The notes under the pieces: model-generated | The model's input: only the letters and a program-made list of their open reading frames with translations | The model's database searches: none | What the model was told of the DNA's origin: nothing | Translations under genes and position numbers: made by a program | Assembly (NCBI RefSeq): GCF_025725645.1 | Contig: NZ_CP107007.1 | Location: 2,108,001 to 2,172,000, forward strand | Source of the DNA: Halomonas sp. GD1P12 | GTDB lineage: Bacteria; Pseudomonadota; Gammaproteobacteria; Pseudomonadales; Halomonadaceae | Length of the DNA stretch: 64,000 nucleotides | Direction: 5' to 3' | Part shown: one piece after another, positions 47,192-59,071 of the stretch | Layout of the letters: every line of letters starts with the position of its first letter | Position numbering within the stretch: the stretch's first letter is position 1

Positions 47192-49822
47192 TCAGGCCAG
47201 TGCCTTCTCCACCACTTCGAACACGTTGGAGGAGAGCGGCTCCCTGCTGATTCGTTTGAGCTCGTCGCGCATCAGCACCTTGCGTGGCTCATCGAAACGC
47301 TGCCAGCGCGTCAGCGGCGTGATCAAACGCGCGGCGATTTCCGGATTCAGGCGGTTGAGCTCGATGACTACGTCGGCCAAAAGCCGGTACCCCTGGCCGT
47401 CGAGACGGTGGAAGTTGATCCGGTTCTGGGTAAACGCGCCGATCAGCGCGCGCACCTTGTTGGGATTTTTGATCGAAAACGCCGGGTGGTCCATCAAATA
47501 ACGCACGCGCTCGAGCACATCGGACTGCGGGCGCGTCACTTGCACCGTGAACCACTGATCCATCACCAGCGAATCGTGCGCCCACTGCTCGCCGAACGCC
47601 TTGAGTGCCGGGGTCGCCAGATCGTCGCGGTCGCTGTGTACCAAAAGCGTCAGGGCCTGGCGCACATCGGTCATATTGAGCCCCGCCTCGAACTGCGCCT
47701 GGCAGAGCGCGACGCCCTTCTCGTCCTCGATCGACATCAGGTAGGCAAGCGCGACGTTCTTCAGACTGCGCGTGGCGATCTGCTCCGGCGTCGGCGCGTA
47801 GGGTTCGTCCTGGGTGTTCGCTTCATACGTGGCGATGAACTCGTCGCGAAGCGCCAGCGCCAGCGACTGGCGCATGAATTCGCGGGCGTTATGGATGGCG
47901 TCGACATCGACGATGCGCTGCTGCTCGGCGATATAGGCTTCGGTAGGCAGTGTGAGCATCTCGGCCAGCACCGCCTTGTCGTTTTGCTCCTCGGTCAACA
48001 GCGCGCGAAACGCCTCGACCACCCGCGTATCCATGACCTTCTCGACACCGTTTCGATGCGCGGCGATCAAGTCGTCCAGCGCCAGCATCGACAGGCGCTG
48101 GCCGGCGTCCCAACGGTTGAAGCCGTCGCTGTCGTGGGTCAGCAAAAATGCCAGATCCTCGCGGGAGTAGGGGTAGTGCAGCGTCACCGGCGCGGAGAAG
48201 TTGCGTAAAAGCGACGGCACCGGCGCCTCGGCCACGTGTTCGAAGACGAACGTCTGCTCGTTTTCGGTCAAGTGCACCACGCCCTGCTTGCCAAGCGACT
48301 CACCGTTCAGAGTCAGCGTCAGATCCTGGCCGGACTTGGTGCCGACCAGGCCCATCAGCACCGGAATGTGCAGCGGCTGTTTGTCGGTCTGGCCAGGCGT
48401 TGCCGGCGTGCGCTGGCGAAGCGTGAGGTGGTACTCGCCGTGAACGTAGTCGTACTCGCCGAAGGCATCGATTTCCGGCGTGCCCGCCTGGCCGTACCAG
48501 CGCATGAACTGCGAAAGATCCTGGCCGGAGACCTCGGCCATGCAGCCGACGAAATCCTCGATGGTGGCGGCCTGGCCGTCAAAGCGCTCGAAGTAGAGGT
48601 CCGCGCCCTGGCGAAACGTCTCTTCACCGATCAGGTTACACAGCATGCGCACTACTTCCGCGCCCTTCTCGTAGATCGTCAGGGTGTAGAAGTTGGTGAT
48701 CTCGATATAGTGGTCCGGGCGCACCGGGTGGGCGGTGGGGCCGGCGTCTTCGGCGAACTGGGCGGTGCGGAAAAACGACACGTCCTGAATGCGCTTGACC
48801 GGCGCGGAGTTGGTGTCCGCGGAGAAGCACTGATCGCGAAAGACGGTGAAACCCTCCTTGAGCGAGAGCTGAAACCAGTCGCGGCAGGTGACCCGGTTGC
48901 CGGACCAGTTGTGAAAATACTCGTGGGCGACGATGCTTTCGACGGTTTGAAAGGTTGCGTCGGTGGCGGTGTCCGGGTGGGTCAGCACCGCCGCCGAGTT
49001 GAAGATATTGAGCCCCTTGTTCTCCATCGCGCCCATGTTGAAATCGTTCACCGCCACGATCATGAACAGATCCAGGTCGTACTCGCGCCCGTAGGCCTGC
49101 TCGTCCCAGGCCATGGCGCGCTTCAGGGAGGCCATCGCGTGCTCGGTCTTGTTCAGGTTCTCCTCTTCCACCCAGATCTCGAGGGCCACTTCACGGCCGC
49201 TCAGGGTGGTGAAGCTGTCGCTCACCTTGTGCAGGTCGCCGGCGACCAGCGCGAACAGATAGCTTGGCTTGGGGTGCGGATCTTCCCACACCGCGAAGTG
49301 GCGCCCGCCTTCACAAGTGCCCTTCTCGACCGGGTTGCCGTTGGCAAGCAGTACCGGCTCGCGGGTTTCATCGCCGATGACGGTGACCTTGAACGTGGCC
49401 ATGACGTCCGGGCGGTCCGGGTAAAAGGTAATTCGGCGAAAGCCCTGGGCTTCACACTGGGTGCAGTACATGCCGCTGGACTGGTAGAGCCCTTCGAGTG
49501 CGGTATTGCTTTGCGGGTCGATCTCGACCTCGCTTTGAAGACAAAACCGCGCCGGCACCTGAGCGATTGTGAGTGTTTCGTCAGTCAGCGCGTAGTCGTC
49601 AGGCGCAAGGACGCGGTCGTCGAGCGACAGTGACATCAGTTTAAGGTGTTCACCGTCGAGCACCAGCGGCGCGCTGTCAGCGGCGGTGGCGCTTCGCTCG
49701 ATAAAAAGGCGGGCTTTGACACGGGTAGCAGCAGGGTCAAGATCGAACGTCAGCTCGGTGTGGGTCACGCTGTAATCGGGCGGCTGGTAGTCGCTTAGAT
49801 AAACCGGCTGCGGATCGGACAT
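47192..49822 (-). CDS. pepN: Aminopeptidase N
   Basis: This 876-residue M1 zinc metallopeptidase removes N-terminal residues in the last steps of cytosolic protein turnover. The exopeptidase motif GAMENKG is at 264-270; zinc ligands His300, His304 and Glu323 lie in VAHEYFHNW and LKEGFT, with catalytic Glu301. The C-terminal DUF3458-type helical domain is full length. A TATACT -10 lies about 50 nt upstream. yegS follows after 15 bp. Confidence 0.98.
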   Translation of the reverse strand: MSDPQPVYLSDYQPPDYSVTHTELTFDLDPAATRVKARLFIERSATAADSAPLVLDGEHLKLMSLSLDDRVLAPDDYALTDETLTIAQVPARFCLQSEVEIDPQSNTALEGLYQSSGMYCTQCEAQGFRRITFYPDRPDVMATFKVTVIGDETREPVLLANGNPVEKGTCEGGRHFAVWEDPHPKPSYLFALVAGDLHKVSDSFTTLSGREVALEIWVEEENLNKTEHAMASLKRAMAWDEQAYGREYDLDLFMIVAVNDFNMGAMENKGLNIFNSAAVLTHPDTATDATFQTVESIVAHEYFHNWSGNRVTCRDWFQLSLKEGFTVFRDQCFSADTNSAPVKRIQDVSFFRTAQFAEDAGPTAHPVRPDHYIEITNFYTLTIYEKGAEVVRMLCNLIGEETFRQGADLYFERFDGQAATIEDFVGCMAEVSGQDLSQFMRWYGQAGTPEIDAFGEYDYVHGEYHLTLRQRTPATPGQTDKQPLHIPVLMGLVGTKSGQDLTLTLNGESLGKQGVVHLTENEQTFVFEHVAEAPVPSLLRNFSAPVTLHYPYSREDLAFLLTHDSDGFNRWDAGQRLSMLALDDLIAAHRNGVEKVMDTRVVEAFRALLTEEQNDKAVLAEMLTLPTEAYIAEQQRIVDVDAIHNAREFMRQSLALALRDEFIATYEANTQDEPYAPTPEQIATRSLKNVALAYLMSIEDEKGVALCQAQFEAGLNMTDVRQALTLLVHSDRDDLATPALKAFGEQWAHDSLVMDQWFTVQVTRPQSDVLERVRYLMDHPAFSIKNPNKVRALIGAFTQNRINFHRLDGQGYRLLADVVIELNRLNPEIAARLITPLTRWQRFDEPRKVLMRDELKRISREPLSSNVFEVVEKALA

Positions 49823-49868
49823 GTTGCATAGCTCCTTGCTGGGTCATATCGCTGTTTTTGAAACATCC

Positions 49869-49897
49869 AGTATAGACGAGACGCGCTTTCGTGTTGG
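49869..49897 (-). promoter_or_regulatory. Predicted promoter of pepN
   Basis: On the minus strand TATACT (-10, 5/6) lies 17 bp after CCAACA (-35, 3/6), with transcription expected about 40 nt before the pepN start. Confidence 0.4.
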
Positions 49898-49966
49898 CGC
49901 GGCTCGGTCGACCCGGACGCGAATCAATTGCACGGGTCGGGACTTACAAGCCCTCTCTCATGGGCG

Positions 49967-50452
49967 CTAGTCGCGGAAGTTGTCGAACTGAAGCGGCAGG
50001 TCCGGGCCCTCTTCGCCACGCAACAGCGCCATGACGGCCTGCAGGTCGTCGCGCTTTTTACCGGTGACGCGCACTTTTTCGCCCTGGATCTGCGCCTGCA
50101 CCTTGAGCTTACTGGCCTTGATGCGCTTGACGATATCCTTGGTTTGCGCCGCGTCCAGGCCCTGCTTGAGCGCCACTTCCTGACGCGCCTTGACGCCGGA
50201 GAGCACCGGGTCTTTCTCTTCCATGCAGCGGGCATCGATGCCGCGAGCGATCAGGCGGGCGCGCAGTACGTCGAGCATCTGCTTGAGCTGGAAATCCACT
50301 TCGGCCTCCAGCGCCACGTTGTCCCCTTCCAGGGCAAAGCTTGCGTCGACCCCCTTGAAGTCGAAGCGCGAGCCCACTTCGCGGTTGGCCTGATCCACCG
50401 CGTTGGCCGCTTCGTGGCGATCGAATTCGGAGACGATATCAAATGAGGGCAT
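49967..50452 (-). CDS. yajQ: YajQ-family nucleotide-binding protein
   Basis: A 161-residue protein with two ferredoxin-like domains (DUF520). [25 protein letters not shown] at the start, [24 protein letters not shown] and the [22 protein letters not shown] region are typical. YajQ proteins bind nucleic acids or nucleotides and in Xanthomonas and Pseudomonas relatives bind cyclic di-GMP; the role here is not established. It is alone, with btuR divergent. Confidence 0.95.
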   Translation of the reverse strand: MPSFDIVSEFDRHEAANAVDQANREVGSRFDFKGVDASFALEGDNVALEAEVDFQLKQMLDVLRARLIARGIDARCMEEKDPVLSGVKARQEVALKQGLDAAQTKDIVKRIKASKLKVQAQIQGEKVRVTGKKRDDLQAVMALLRGEEGPDLPLQFDNFRD

Positions 50453-50624
50453 GGTGCGTTCCTTAACAAGAGGTTGCCCGCCATTCTAGAGCAGCCAGAC
50501 GCCGGTTGCGATACGCCGGTCGTGATCCATTCGCCGCGATACACTTACCGCCGCAGCGACCGCCATACCCAACGCCGCCGCGATCCATTACCCTGAGCGA
50601 GCCTGACTATCGAAGGAAACGAAC

Positions 50625-51224
50625 ATGAGCGATCGCGAAAGCCGCCACAAGGCGTCGATGGAGAAACTCAAGGCCCGCGTGGATGAGAAAGTGGCCAGCG
50701 CCGATGAGGAGCGGGGGTTGATTCTGGTCAACACCGGTAACGGCAAGGGCAAGACCACCGCCGCCTGGGGCACGGTGACCCGGGCGCTGGGCTACGGCTA
50801 CAAGGTGGGTGTGGTGCAGTTCATCAAGGGGCTCTGGGAGTGCGGCGAGCGCAACCGGCTGGAGGACGACCCGAACCTCCGTGTCGCCATCATGGCGACC
50901 GGCTTCACCTGGGAAACCCAGAACCGCGACACCGACACGCAGGCATGCCTTGAAGTGTGGGAAGAGGCCGAGAAAATGCTGGCCGACCCCGAGACCTACC
51001 TCGTCGTGCTCGACGAGATCACCTACATGCTTAAATTCGGCTATCTGGAGATCGGGCGGGTCAAGAAGGCGCTCGAAAATCGCCCCCGTGAGCAGACCGT
51101 GATCATCACCGGGCGCAACGCCCACCGGGAGCTGGTGGCCATGGCGGATACCGTCACCGAGATGCAGGAAACCCGCCACGCCTTCAACAACGGCCTGAAA
51201 GCGCGCCGCGGCATCGATTTTTGA
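50625..51224 (+). CDS. btuR: Corrinoid adenosyltransferase (BtuR/CobO)
   Basis: This 199-residue enzyme adenosylates cob(I)alamin or cobyrinic acid a,c-diamide using ATP. The modified P-loop GNGKGKTT is at residues 38-45 (LVNTGNGKGKTTAAWGT); VQFIKGLWECGERN, VVLDEITYMLKFGYL and ITGRNAHRELVAMADTVTEM also fit the CobA/BtuR/CobO family. It stands alone, so it could serve B12 salvage. It is divergent from yajQ; no convincing cobalamin riboswitch was found upstream. Confidence 0.95.
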   Translation: MSDRESRHKASMEKLKARVDEKVASADEERGLILVNTGNGKGKTTAAWGTVTRALGYGYKVGVVQFIKGLWECGERNRLEDDPNLRVAIMATGFTWETQNRDTDTQACLEVWEEAEKMLADPETYLVVLDEITYMLKFGYLEIGRVKKALENRPREQTVIITGRNAHRELVAMADTVTEMQETRHAFNNGLKARRGIDF

Positions 51225-51254
51225 GTCCTTGAGTCGGACTCATCGGCTAAACGC

Positions 51255-51284
51255 AAAACGCCGCCGGAAAGCCGGCGGCGTTTT
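51255..51284. terminator. Bidirectional terminator between btuR and purA
   Basis: A 13-bp perfect stem AAAACGCCGCCGG/CCGGCGGCGTTTT with a 4-nt loop gives four T in each direction, between convergent genes. Confidence 0.9.
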
Positions 51285-51287
51285 CGA

Positions 51288-51306
51288 GCGGGCCCGGCGG
51301 GCCCGC
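51288..51306. repeat. Second hairpin beside the btuR/purA terminator
   Basis: GCGGGCCC/GGGCCCGC, an 8-bp stem with a 3-nt loop, lies between the main terminator and the purA stop. It may strengthen termination of purA transcripts. Confidence 0.55.
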
Positions 51307-51331
51307 GTTTCTCAGCGCGTCGCTTTAGACG

Positions 51332-53823
<2,492 letters not shown>

Positions 53824-53918
53824 GTGAACAATCCTGCAAGACGATGAAGGCCCCGGGACTCGATGAAATCGTCGTTGGCACCCTGGCCAAAAACGCACCC
53901 GCGCCAAACGAGGGCCAC

Positions 53919-53943
53919 AAAAAAACCGGGCGAACGCCCGGTT
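53919..53943 (-). terminator. Intrinsic terminator of the hflKC transcript
   Basis: AACCGGGCG/CGCCCGGTT with an AA loop lies 75 bp past the hflC stop and is followed on the minus strand by about seven T. It separates hflKC from hisZ-purA. Confidence 0.88.
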
Positions 53944-54017
53944 CAATTAAGTCTACCACGTTTGGCGGTCAGGTGAACCCCGCCGACTATCCGCCGGCGA
54001 GGCTCGACCCCCAACGC

Positions 54018-54929
54018 TTATTCGTCGCCCGCACCGGCGTTTTGGCTTGCGCCATTGTCCTGGTCGGGGCTTCGCAGGTAGCGGAAGAAGTCGCTATCCG
54101 GCTCCAGCACCAGCATGTTGCCATCGTCGGCGAAGCTCGTGCGGTAGGCGTCCAGACTGCGCCAGAAGGAGAAGAACTCCTGGTCCTGACCGTACGCCTG
54201 GGAGAAGATCGCCGCGGCTTCCGCATCGCCTTCACCGCGCAGGGTTTCGGCGCGCTCGTTGGCCTGAGCGAGCAGTACCTGACGGCGGCGGTCGGCGTTG
54301 GCGCGAATACGCTCCGCCTCTTCCTGGCCCTGAGCGCGCCACTCGCGGGCCTCGCGCTCGCGCTCGGAGCGCATGCGCTGGAAAACCGCCGCGGAAACGT
54401 CGTCGGGCAGATCGATTCGCTTGATGCGAATGTCGCGTATCGCCACGCCCAGCTCTTCACGCATGAGGTTGTCGAGCTCTTCGGTCGGACCGATCATCAG
54501 GTCATCACGGCGCTCGGCGATGATTTCCTGAAGGTTCAGTCGGCCAAACTCGTTACGCAGGCTCTCGTCCACGCGGGGCTGGATCAGGCGAATCGCCATC
54601 ATCTCATCGCCGGCGGTGGCCTCGTAGTAGCGGGTCGGATTGACCACCTGCCACTTGACGTAGGAGTCGACGATGACCGCCTTCTGCTCGAGAGTCAGGT
54701 AGCGGCTGGTATCGGTGTCCAGCGTCAAAAGCCGGGTATCGAACTTGCGGATCGTCTGGGCGATCGGCATTTTCGCGTGCAGGCCAGGCTGAATGTTCTC
54801 CTCGACGACCTCACCAAAGCGCAGCTTCACCGCGCGCTCGGTCTCGTCCACTACGTAGAGGGTATTACTGGCAAGCCAGGCGATGGCGGCCAGGCCACCG
54901 ACGATCAGCAGGGATCGGTTGTTAATCAT
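54018..54929 (-). CDS. hflC: FtsH-regulating prohibitin-like protein HflC
   Basis: The 303-residue protein has an N-terminal membrane anchor (about residues 5-25) and a periplasmic SPFH/prohibitin domain (VVDETERAVKLRFGEVVEE, then MPIAQTIRKFDTRLLTLD). A long helical arm follows (SEREREAREWRAQGQEEAERIRANADRR). With HflK it forms a large cage around the FtsH protease and limits its action on membrane proteins. It begins one base after the hflK stop. Confidence 0.96.
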   Translation of the reverse strand: MINNRSLLIVGGLAAIAWLASNTLYVVDETERAVKLRFGEVVEENIQPGLHAKMPIAQTIRKFDTRLLTLDTDTSRYLTLEQKAVIVDSYVKWQVVNPTRYYEATAGDEMMAIRLIQPRVDESLRNEFGRLNLQEIIAERRDDLMIGPTEELDNLMREELGVAIRDIRIKRIDLPDDVSAAVFQRMRSEREREAREWRAQGQEEAERIRANADRRRQVLLAQANERAETLRGEGDAEAAAIFSQAYGQDQEFFSFWRSLDAYRTSFADDGNMLVLEPDSDFFRYLRSPDQDNGASQNAGAGDE

Positions 54930-56213
54930 TTAGCGGCCCTCCCTGCGAATGGTGCCATTGTTAGACGACGAACTGTTGCTGCTGCCCTGAGTGTTGCGCA
55001 GGGTTTCGAGCACCGACGGGTCGATCTGTTCATCGTTCTGGTTCGAGGTGCTGGCGGCACGGTTGCCACCGCCGCTGCCACTACGCAGCTGATCCAGCGG
55101 CAGGTACATCAAGGGCGCATTGTCGCTGACGTCCAAAAGCACCTTGGGCGTGTTGCCGTAGACCTCTTCGAGAGTGTCCAGATACATACGCTCACGCATG
55201 ATCTCGGGGGCATTCCGATACTCGCCTACCAGTGCGGTGAAGCGGTTCGCCTGACCCTGGGCTTCGGCGACCACGGATTCACGGTAGCCCTGGCCCTGCT
55301 CGACGATACGCTGCGCCTGACCCTGAGCCGCCGGGATAATGGCGTTGGCATAGGCCATGCCTTCGTTGATCGTACGCTGGCGATCCTCGCGGGCACGAAT
55401 GACATCGTCGAAGGCGTCGATGACCGGCGCCGGTGCGGAGGTCGATTCGATGTTGATGGTCTGCAGACGAATACCGGCACCGTAGGCGTCCAGATAGGTT
55501 TGCAGGCGGCTAGCCACGGAGCTGCCGAGAATCTCACGGCCCGAGGTCAGGATATCGATCATGTCGGTACCGCCCACGACGTGACGCAGCGAGGAATCCA
55601 GCGCGTTTTCGATCGAAAGCGACGGGTTACGCACGTTGAGCACGAAATCACGCGGGTTGGAGACCTGATACTGAGCGGATATCTCGACCTCGACGATGTT
55701 CTCGTCGCGGGTCAACATCGACTGGGTTTGCGATACCGAACGCACGCGGGTCACGTTGACCATACGCACGTCGTCGATCAAGGGCGGGTTCCACTGCAGG
55801 CCCGGCTCGACGATGCCCTGGTACTCACCAAAGCGAAGCACGACGCCGCGCTCGGACTGATCCACGAGATAAAACCCCATGGCCGCCCAAATCGCCAGTG
55901 CAAGTACGATCAACAGCCCCGGCAGCGCGAAGGAGTTGCGCGGCTTGCCGCCGCCACTTTGGCCGCCGCCGTTGCCGCTTTTCTTGCCGCTACCGCCGAG
56001 CATGCCGTTGAGCTTTTGTTGGAACTTCTTCAGCGCCTCGTCCAAATCCGGCGGTCCCTGATTGTTTCCGCCGTTATTGTTGCCGCCGTTGTTGCCCCCA
56101 TTATTGCCGCCGTTACTTCCCCCGTTCGGGCCACGGTCATCCTTGCCACCGCGTCGGCCACCGCCACTCCAGGGGTCATGCTGGTTGCCACCACCAGGCT
56201 CATTCCAGGCCAT
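54930..56213 (-). CDS. hflK: FtsH-regulating prohibitin-like protein HflK
   Basis: A 427-residue partner of HflC. A cytoplasmic Gly/Asn-rich head (residues about 5-55, with repeated NGG and NGGNN units) precedes a membrane helix (about 95-113, FALPGLLIVLALAIWAAMGF), the SPFH domain (QSERGVVLRFGEYQGIVEPGLQW) and a helical arm. The glycine/asparagine run is longer and more regular than in E. coli HflK. It heads hflK-hflC; 120 bp separate it from hflX without a strong promoter or terminator. Confidence 0.96.
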   Translation of the reverse strand: MAWNEPGGGNQHDPWSGGGRRGGKDDRGPNGGSNGGNNGGNNGGNNNGGNNQGPPDLDEALKKFQQKLNGMLGGSGKKSGNGGGQSGGGKPRNSFALPGLLIVLALAIWAAMGFYLVDQSERGVVLRFGEYQGIVEPGLQWNPPLIDDVRMVNVTRVRSVSQTQSMLTRDENIVEVEISAQYQVSNPRDFVLNVRNPSLSIENALDSSLRHVVGGTDMIDILTSGREILGSSVASRLQTYLDAYGAGIRLQTINIESTSAPAPVIDAFDDVIRAREDRQRTINEGMAYANAIIPAAQGQAQRIVEQGQGYRESVVAEAQGQANRFTALVGEYRNAPEIMRERMYLDTLEEVYGNTPKVLLDVSDNAPLMYLPLDQLRSGSGGGNRAASTSNQNDEQIDPSVLETLRNTQGSSNSSSSNNGTIRREGR

Positions 56214-56333
56214 ACTTCGTCTCCACTAAGGTGTTCACCTGCACGCGGCCCCGCGTGAGAGCGAGGCCGCCGTGCTTATAATATTATTGCTTTAAAAAAT
56301 CCTTGTGCCGTTTGCGTGGCGTCTATCGATACG

Positions 56334-57644
56334 CTACCACTCATCGGTCACTTGTAGCGACTCGGGCAAGTAGGTATTGGCACGCTCACCAAGCTGAGCC
56401 ATTAGCTGATTGAAATCGCGCCTGGGCAGGCGAACATCCAACACCGAGCGGCCGTTCTCATCAAACGCTTCTTTGCGCACGGCGTTGAGCTCGTGAAGGC
56501 CCGCTCGAAGCTTACCCTGCTCCGGTGAGAGCGTCAGCGAAAATCCGATGACGTCGTCGGCCAGGCGCTGTGAAAGCGCTTCGTGCAAAAGATCGAGACC
56601 CTGGCCATTTTGCGCGGAGAGCCAAACCACTTCCGGGCGCCCGCTATCGTCGCGCTCGATGCGCGGGGCGCTGTCGAAGCGGTCGATCTTGTTCATCACC
56701 TTGAGCACCGGCACGTCGTCGGCGCCGATCTCCTTGAGCACGCGGTCCACCTGCTCGACGTTGAGCTCGCGATCCGGATCCGCCGCATCGATCACGTGAA
56801 TCAAAAGCGATGCTTCGGCGGCTTCCTGGAGCGTTGCCTGAAACGCCTCGACCAGCTTGTGCGGCAAATGACGAATGAAGCCGACGGTATCGGCCATCAC
56901 GATCGGCCCGACGTCGTCGATTTCCAAACGGCGCAGGGTGGGATCGAGCGTGGCGAAAAGCTGATCGGCGGCGTACACCTTAGCATCGGTGAGCACGTTG
57001 AAAAGCGTTGACTTGCCGGCGTTGGTATAGCCGACCAGCGAAACGCTGTGAATCTCGGCGCGAGAGCGCGCGCGGCGGTTCTGTTCGCGCTGGCTGCGCA
57101 CCTTGTCAAGGCGCTTGTGAATCGCCTTGATACGACCTCGCAGCAGGCGGCGGTCGGTTTCGAGCTGGGTTTCACCCGGTCCGCGAAGACCGATACCGCC
57201 CTTCTGGCGCTCGAGGTGGGTCCAGCCGCGCACCAGGCGCGTGGACATGTATTCAAGCTGGGCAAGCTCGACTTGCAGCTTACCTTCGTGGGTACGGGCT
57301 CGTTGAGCGAAGATATCGAGAATCAAACCGGTGCGATCGAGCACGCGGCACTTGAGCTCGTGCTCGAGGTTACGCTCTTGCGAGGGACCCAGGCTGTGAT
57401 TGAAGATCACAAGCTCCGCCTCGTGGGCGGCGAGCAAGGCTCTTAGTTCGTCGAGCTTGCCCGACCCGATGAACGTGCGCGGGTCAGGGCGCTGCCGGCT
57501 GGCCGTCAGCAGTGTCGCGGGTTCGGCTCCGGCAGAGCGTACAAGCTCGAGGAACTCACCCGGGTCTTCTCTGGCCTGTTCATCGTAAAAGTCAACGTGA
57601 ACAAGCACCGCCGTTTCACCGGCGTCTGGGCGTTCAAAAAACAA
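56334..57644 (-). CDS. hflX: Ribosome-splitting GTPase HflX
   Basis: This 436-residue GTPase rescues stalled ribosomes by splitting them, notably after heat shock. The N-terminal nucleotide-binding domain shows SRQRPDPRTFIGSGK and FNHSLGPSQERNLE; the helical linker has WTHLERQKGGIGLRGPGETQLE; the G domain begins with G1 GYTNAGKS at 205-212, and TVGFIRHLPHKLVEAF includes switch II. It follows hfq by 33 bp, the conserved hfq-hflX-hflK-hflC order. Confidence 0.97.
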   Translation of the reverse strand: MFFERPDAGETAVLVHVDFYDEQAREDPGEFLELVRSAGAEPATLLTASRQRPDPRTFIGSGKLDELRALLAAHEAELVIFNHSLGPSQERNLEHELKCRVLDRTGLILDIFAQRARTHEGKLQVELAQLEYMSTRLVRGWTHLERQKGGIGLRGPGETQLETDRRLLRGRIKAIHKRLDKVRSQREQNRRARSRAEIHSVSLVGYTNAGKSTLFNVLTDAKVYAADQLFATLDPTLRRLEIDDVGPIVMADTVGFIRHLPHKLVEAFQATLQEAAEASLLIHVIDAADPDRELNVEQVDRVLKEIGADDVPVLKVMNKIDRFDSAPRIERDDSGRPEVVWLSAQNGQGLDLLHEALSQRLADDVIGFSLTLSPEQGKLRAGLHELNAVRKEAFDENGRSVLDVRLPRRDFNQLMAQLGERANTYLPESLQVTDEW

Positions 57645-57677
57645 TCAATACCTCATGTCTTTCAGGCTATCCACCGC

Positions 57678-57926
57678 TTAGAGGTCCGCTTCAGGAGCGG
57701 CCGGGTCCTGGGCCGGCAAACGTACGTTGCGCGACGGCACCACGGTGGAAATAGCGTGTTTGTAAACCATCTGGCTCACGGTATTACGCAAAAGGATCAC
57801 GAACTGATCGAAGGATTCGATCTGGCCCTGAAGCTTGATACCGTTGACCAGAAAAATAGAAACCGGAATACGTTCCTTGCGCAAGATATTCAGGTACGGA
57901 TCCTGGAGGGACTGCCCTTTGGACAT
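57678..57926 (-). CDS. hfq: RNA chaperone Hfq
   Basis: The 82-residue hexameric Sm-like protein pairs small RNAs with mRNAs. The Sm1 motif ([28 protein letters not shown], with the FDQFVILL strand) and the Sm2 motif ([12 protein letters not shown]) are intact. The proximal-face residues Gln8, Phe42 and Lys56-His57 are in place. The C-terminal tail is short (about 17 residues), acidic at its end, as in pseudomonads rather than E. coli. A promoter candidate lies in the 182-bp gap after miaA. Confidence 0.98.
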   Translation of the reverse strand: MSKGQSLQDPYLNILRKERIPVSIFLVNGIKLQGQIESFDQFVILLRNTVSQMVYKHAISTVVPSRNVRLPAQDPAAPEADL

Positions 57927-57989
57927 GCTGCTTCTCCCTAAAACTGTCTGGAGTGGGTTGTTAAATGGCGCGCCAGGGGCGCTACCGCA

Positions 57990-58018
57990 ATCTTATTGCC
58001 CGAAAGGCTGGGTGTTAC
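57990..58018 (-). promoter_or_regulatory. Possible promoter of hfq
   Basis: On the minus strand GTAACA (-35, 4/6) is 17 bp before TAAGAT (-10, 4/6), about 65 nt before the hfq start. Confidence 0.3.
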
Positions 58019-58108
58019 CACTAAATGCTACAACCGGGTATTAAAACCAGGCGTTACGAATGTCGTCGAGGGCTTTTAAAAACGCGCTCACGAAAACACT
58101 ATCTTACG

Positions 58109-59047
58109 CTAAGCACCGCTTTCGCGCACGATTTTCAGCACCTTATCGTCAAGACCCAAAGCGCTTGAATCGATCCAGTGAAGTGACGGCCAGCTTCTCA
58201 ACCAGGTTAGCTGACGTTTAGCGAGCTGGCGAGTAGCAATGATGCCGCGCTCGCAAAGCGTATGCTCGTCGTATTCACCTTCCAGGTGCTCCCAGGCCTG
58301 CCGGTAACCGACGCTCTTCATGGCCGGCAGGTCCTTGTGTAAGGTACCTCGCTTTCTGAGGGCGGCCACCTCGTCTATCAAGCCCTCGGACAACATTGTT
58401 TCAAAACGCCGCGCGATTCGCTCGTGCAGAACGCGGCGCTCGGCGGGCGCGAGACCTATCGACACCACGCGGTATGGAAAGTTTTCGACGCGCTGCTCGG
58501 CCCAGAGCGCGCTCATGGGCCGACCGGTAATGCGGTGCACCTCCAGCGCACGCAACAGCCTCTGAGGGTCGTTGGGGTGAATGCGCTGAGCGGAGACCGG
58601 GTCGACCTTTTCAAGCATCGCATGAAGGCCGCTCAAACCCAGCGCCTCGCGCTGCGCGTCCAGCTCCCGGCGCACGGTTTCATCCGCGGCGGGCAGATCC
58701 GCGACGCCTTCAAAAAGGCGCTTGTAGTAGAGCATGGTGCCGCCGACCAACAGCGGCACGCGCCCCGCCGCGGTAATTTGTCGCATCTCATTCAGGGCGT
58801 CGTCGCGAAAATCCCCCGCCGAATAGGGCGCTTCCGGTTCGCGGATATCGATCAGGCGATGCGGCGCGCGAGCAAGCTCCTGCTGACTCGGTTTGGCGCT
58901 GCCGATGTCCATGCCGCGATAGACCATGGCCGAGTCGACGCTGATCAGCTCGCAGCCCAGGCGCTCGTGTAGAGCGATCGCGGTGTCGGTCTTGCCCGCC
59001 GCGGTCGGACCCATCAAAAAAATCGCCAAAGGGCGTGTGTCGACCAT
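58109..59047 (-). CDS. miaA: tRNA dimethylallyltransferase
   Basis: MiaA adds an isopentenyl group to A37 of tRNAs that read UNN codons. In the 312-residue protein the P-loop GPTAAGKTDTA is at residues 13-23, followed by ISVDSAMVYRGMDIGSAKP (catalytic Asp) and PLLVGGTMLYYKRL; the zinc-free swinging domain includes MKSVGYRQAWEHLEG. It lies between mutL (24 bp upstream) and hfq, as in E. coli and Pseudomonas. Confidence 0.97.
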   Translation of the reverse strand: MVDTRPLAIFLMGPTAAGKTDTAIALHERLGCELISVDSAMVYRGMDIGSAKPSQQELARAPHRLIDIREPEAPYSAGDFRDDALNEMRQITAAGRVPLLVGGTMLYYKRLFEGVADLPAADETVRRELDAQREALGLSGLHAMLEKVDPVSAQRIHPNDPQRLLRALEVHRITGRPMSALWAEQRVENFPYRVVSIGLAPAERRVLHERIARRFETMLSEGLIDEVAALRKRGTLHKDLPAMKSVGYRQAWEHLEGEYDEHTLCERGIIATRQLAKRQLTWLRSWPSLHWIDSSALGLDDKVLKIVRESGA

Positions 59048-59071
59048 GGCCGAAAGACTCCGTATCGAGGG

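Noticed and set aside
50453..50624. Possible cobalamin riboswitch upstream of the corrinoid adenosyltransferase
   Set aside because: AGCCAGACGCCGG near 50490 recalls the B12 box, but the GCCACTG element and the rest of the ~200-nt fold are not found, and the box lies too far from and at the wrong end of the gap.
56242..56257. CACGCGG-CC-CCGCGTG palindrome between hflX and hflK as a terminator or operator
   Set aside because: It is a GC-rich 7-bp stem with a two-base loop, no T tract and no promoter beside it; chance is likely at this base composition.
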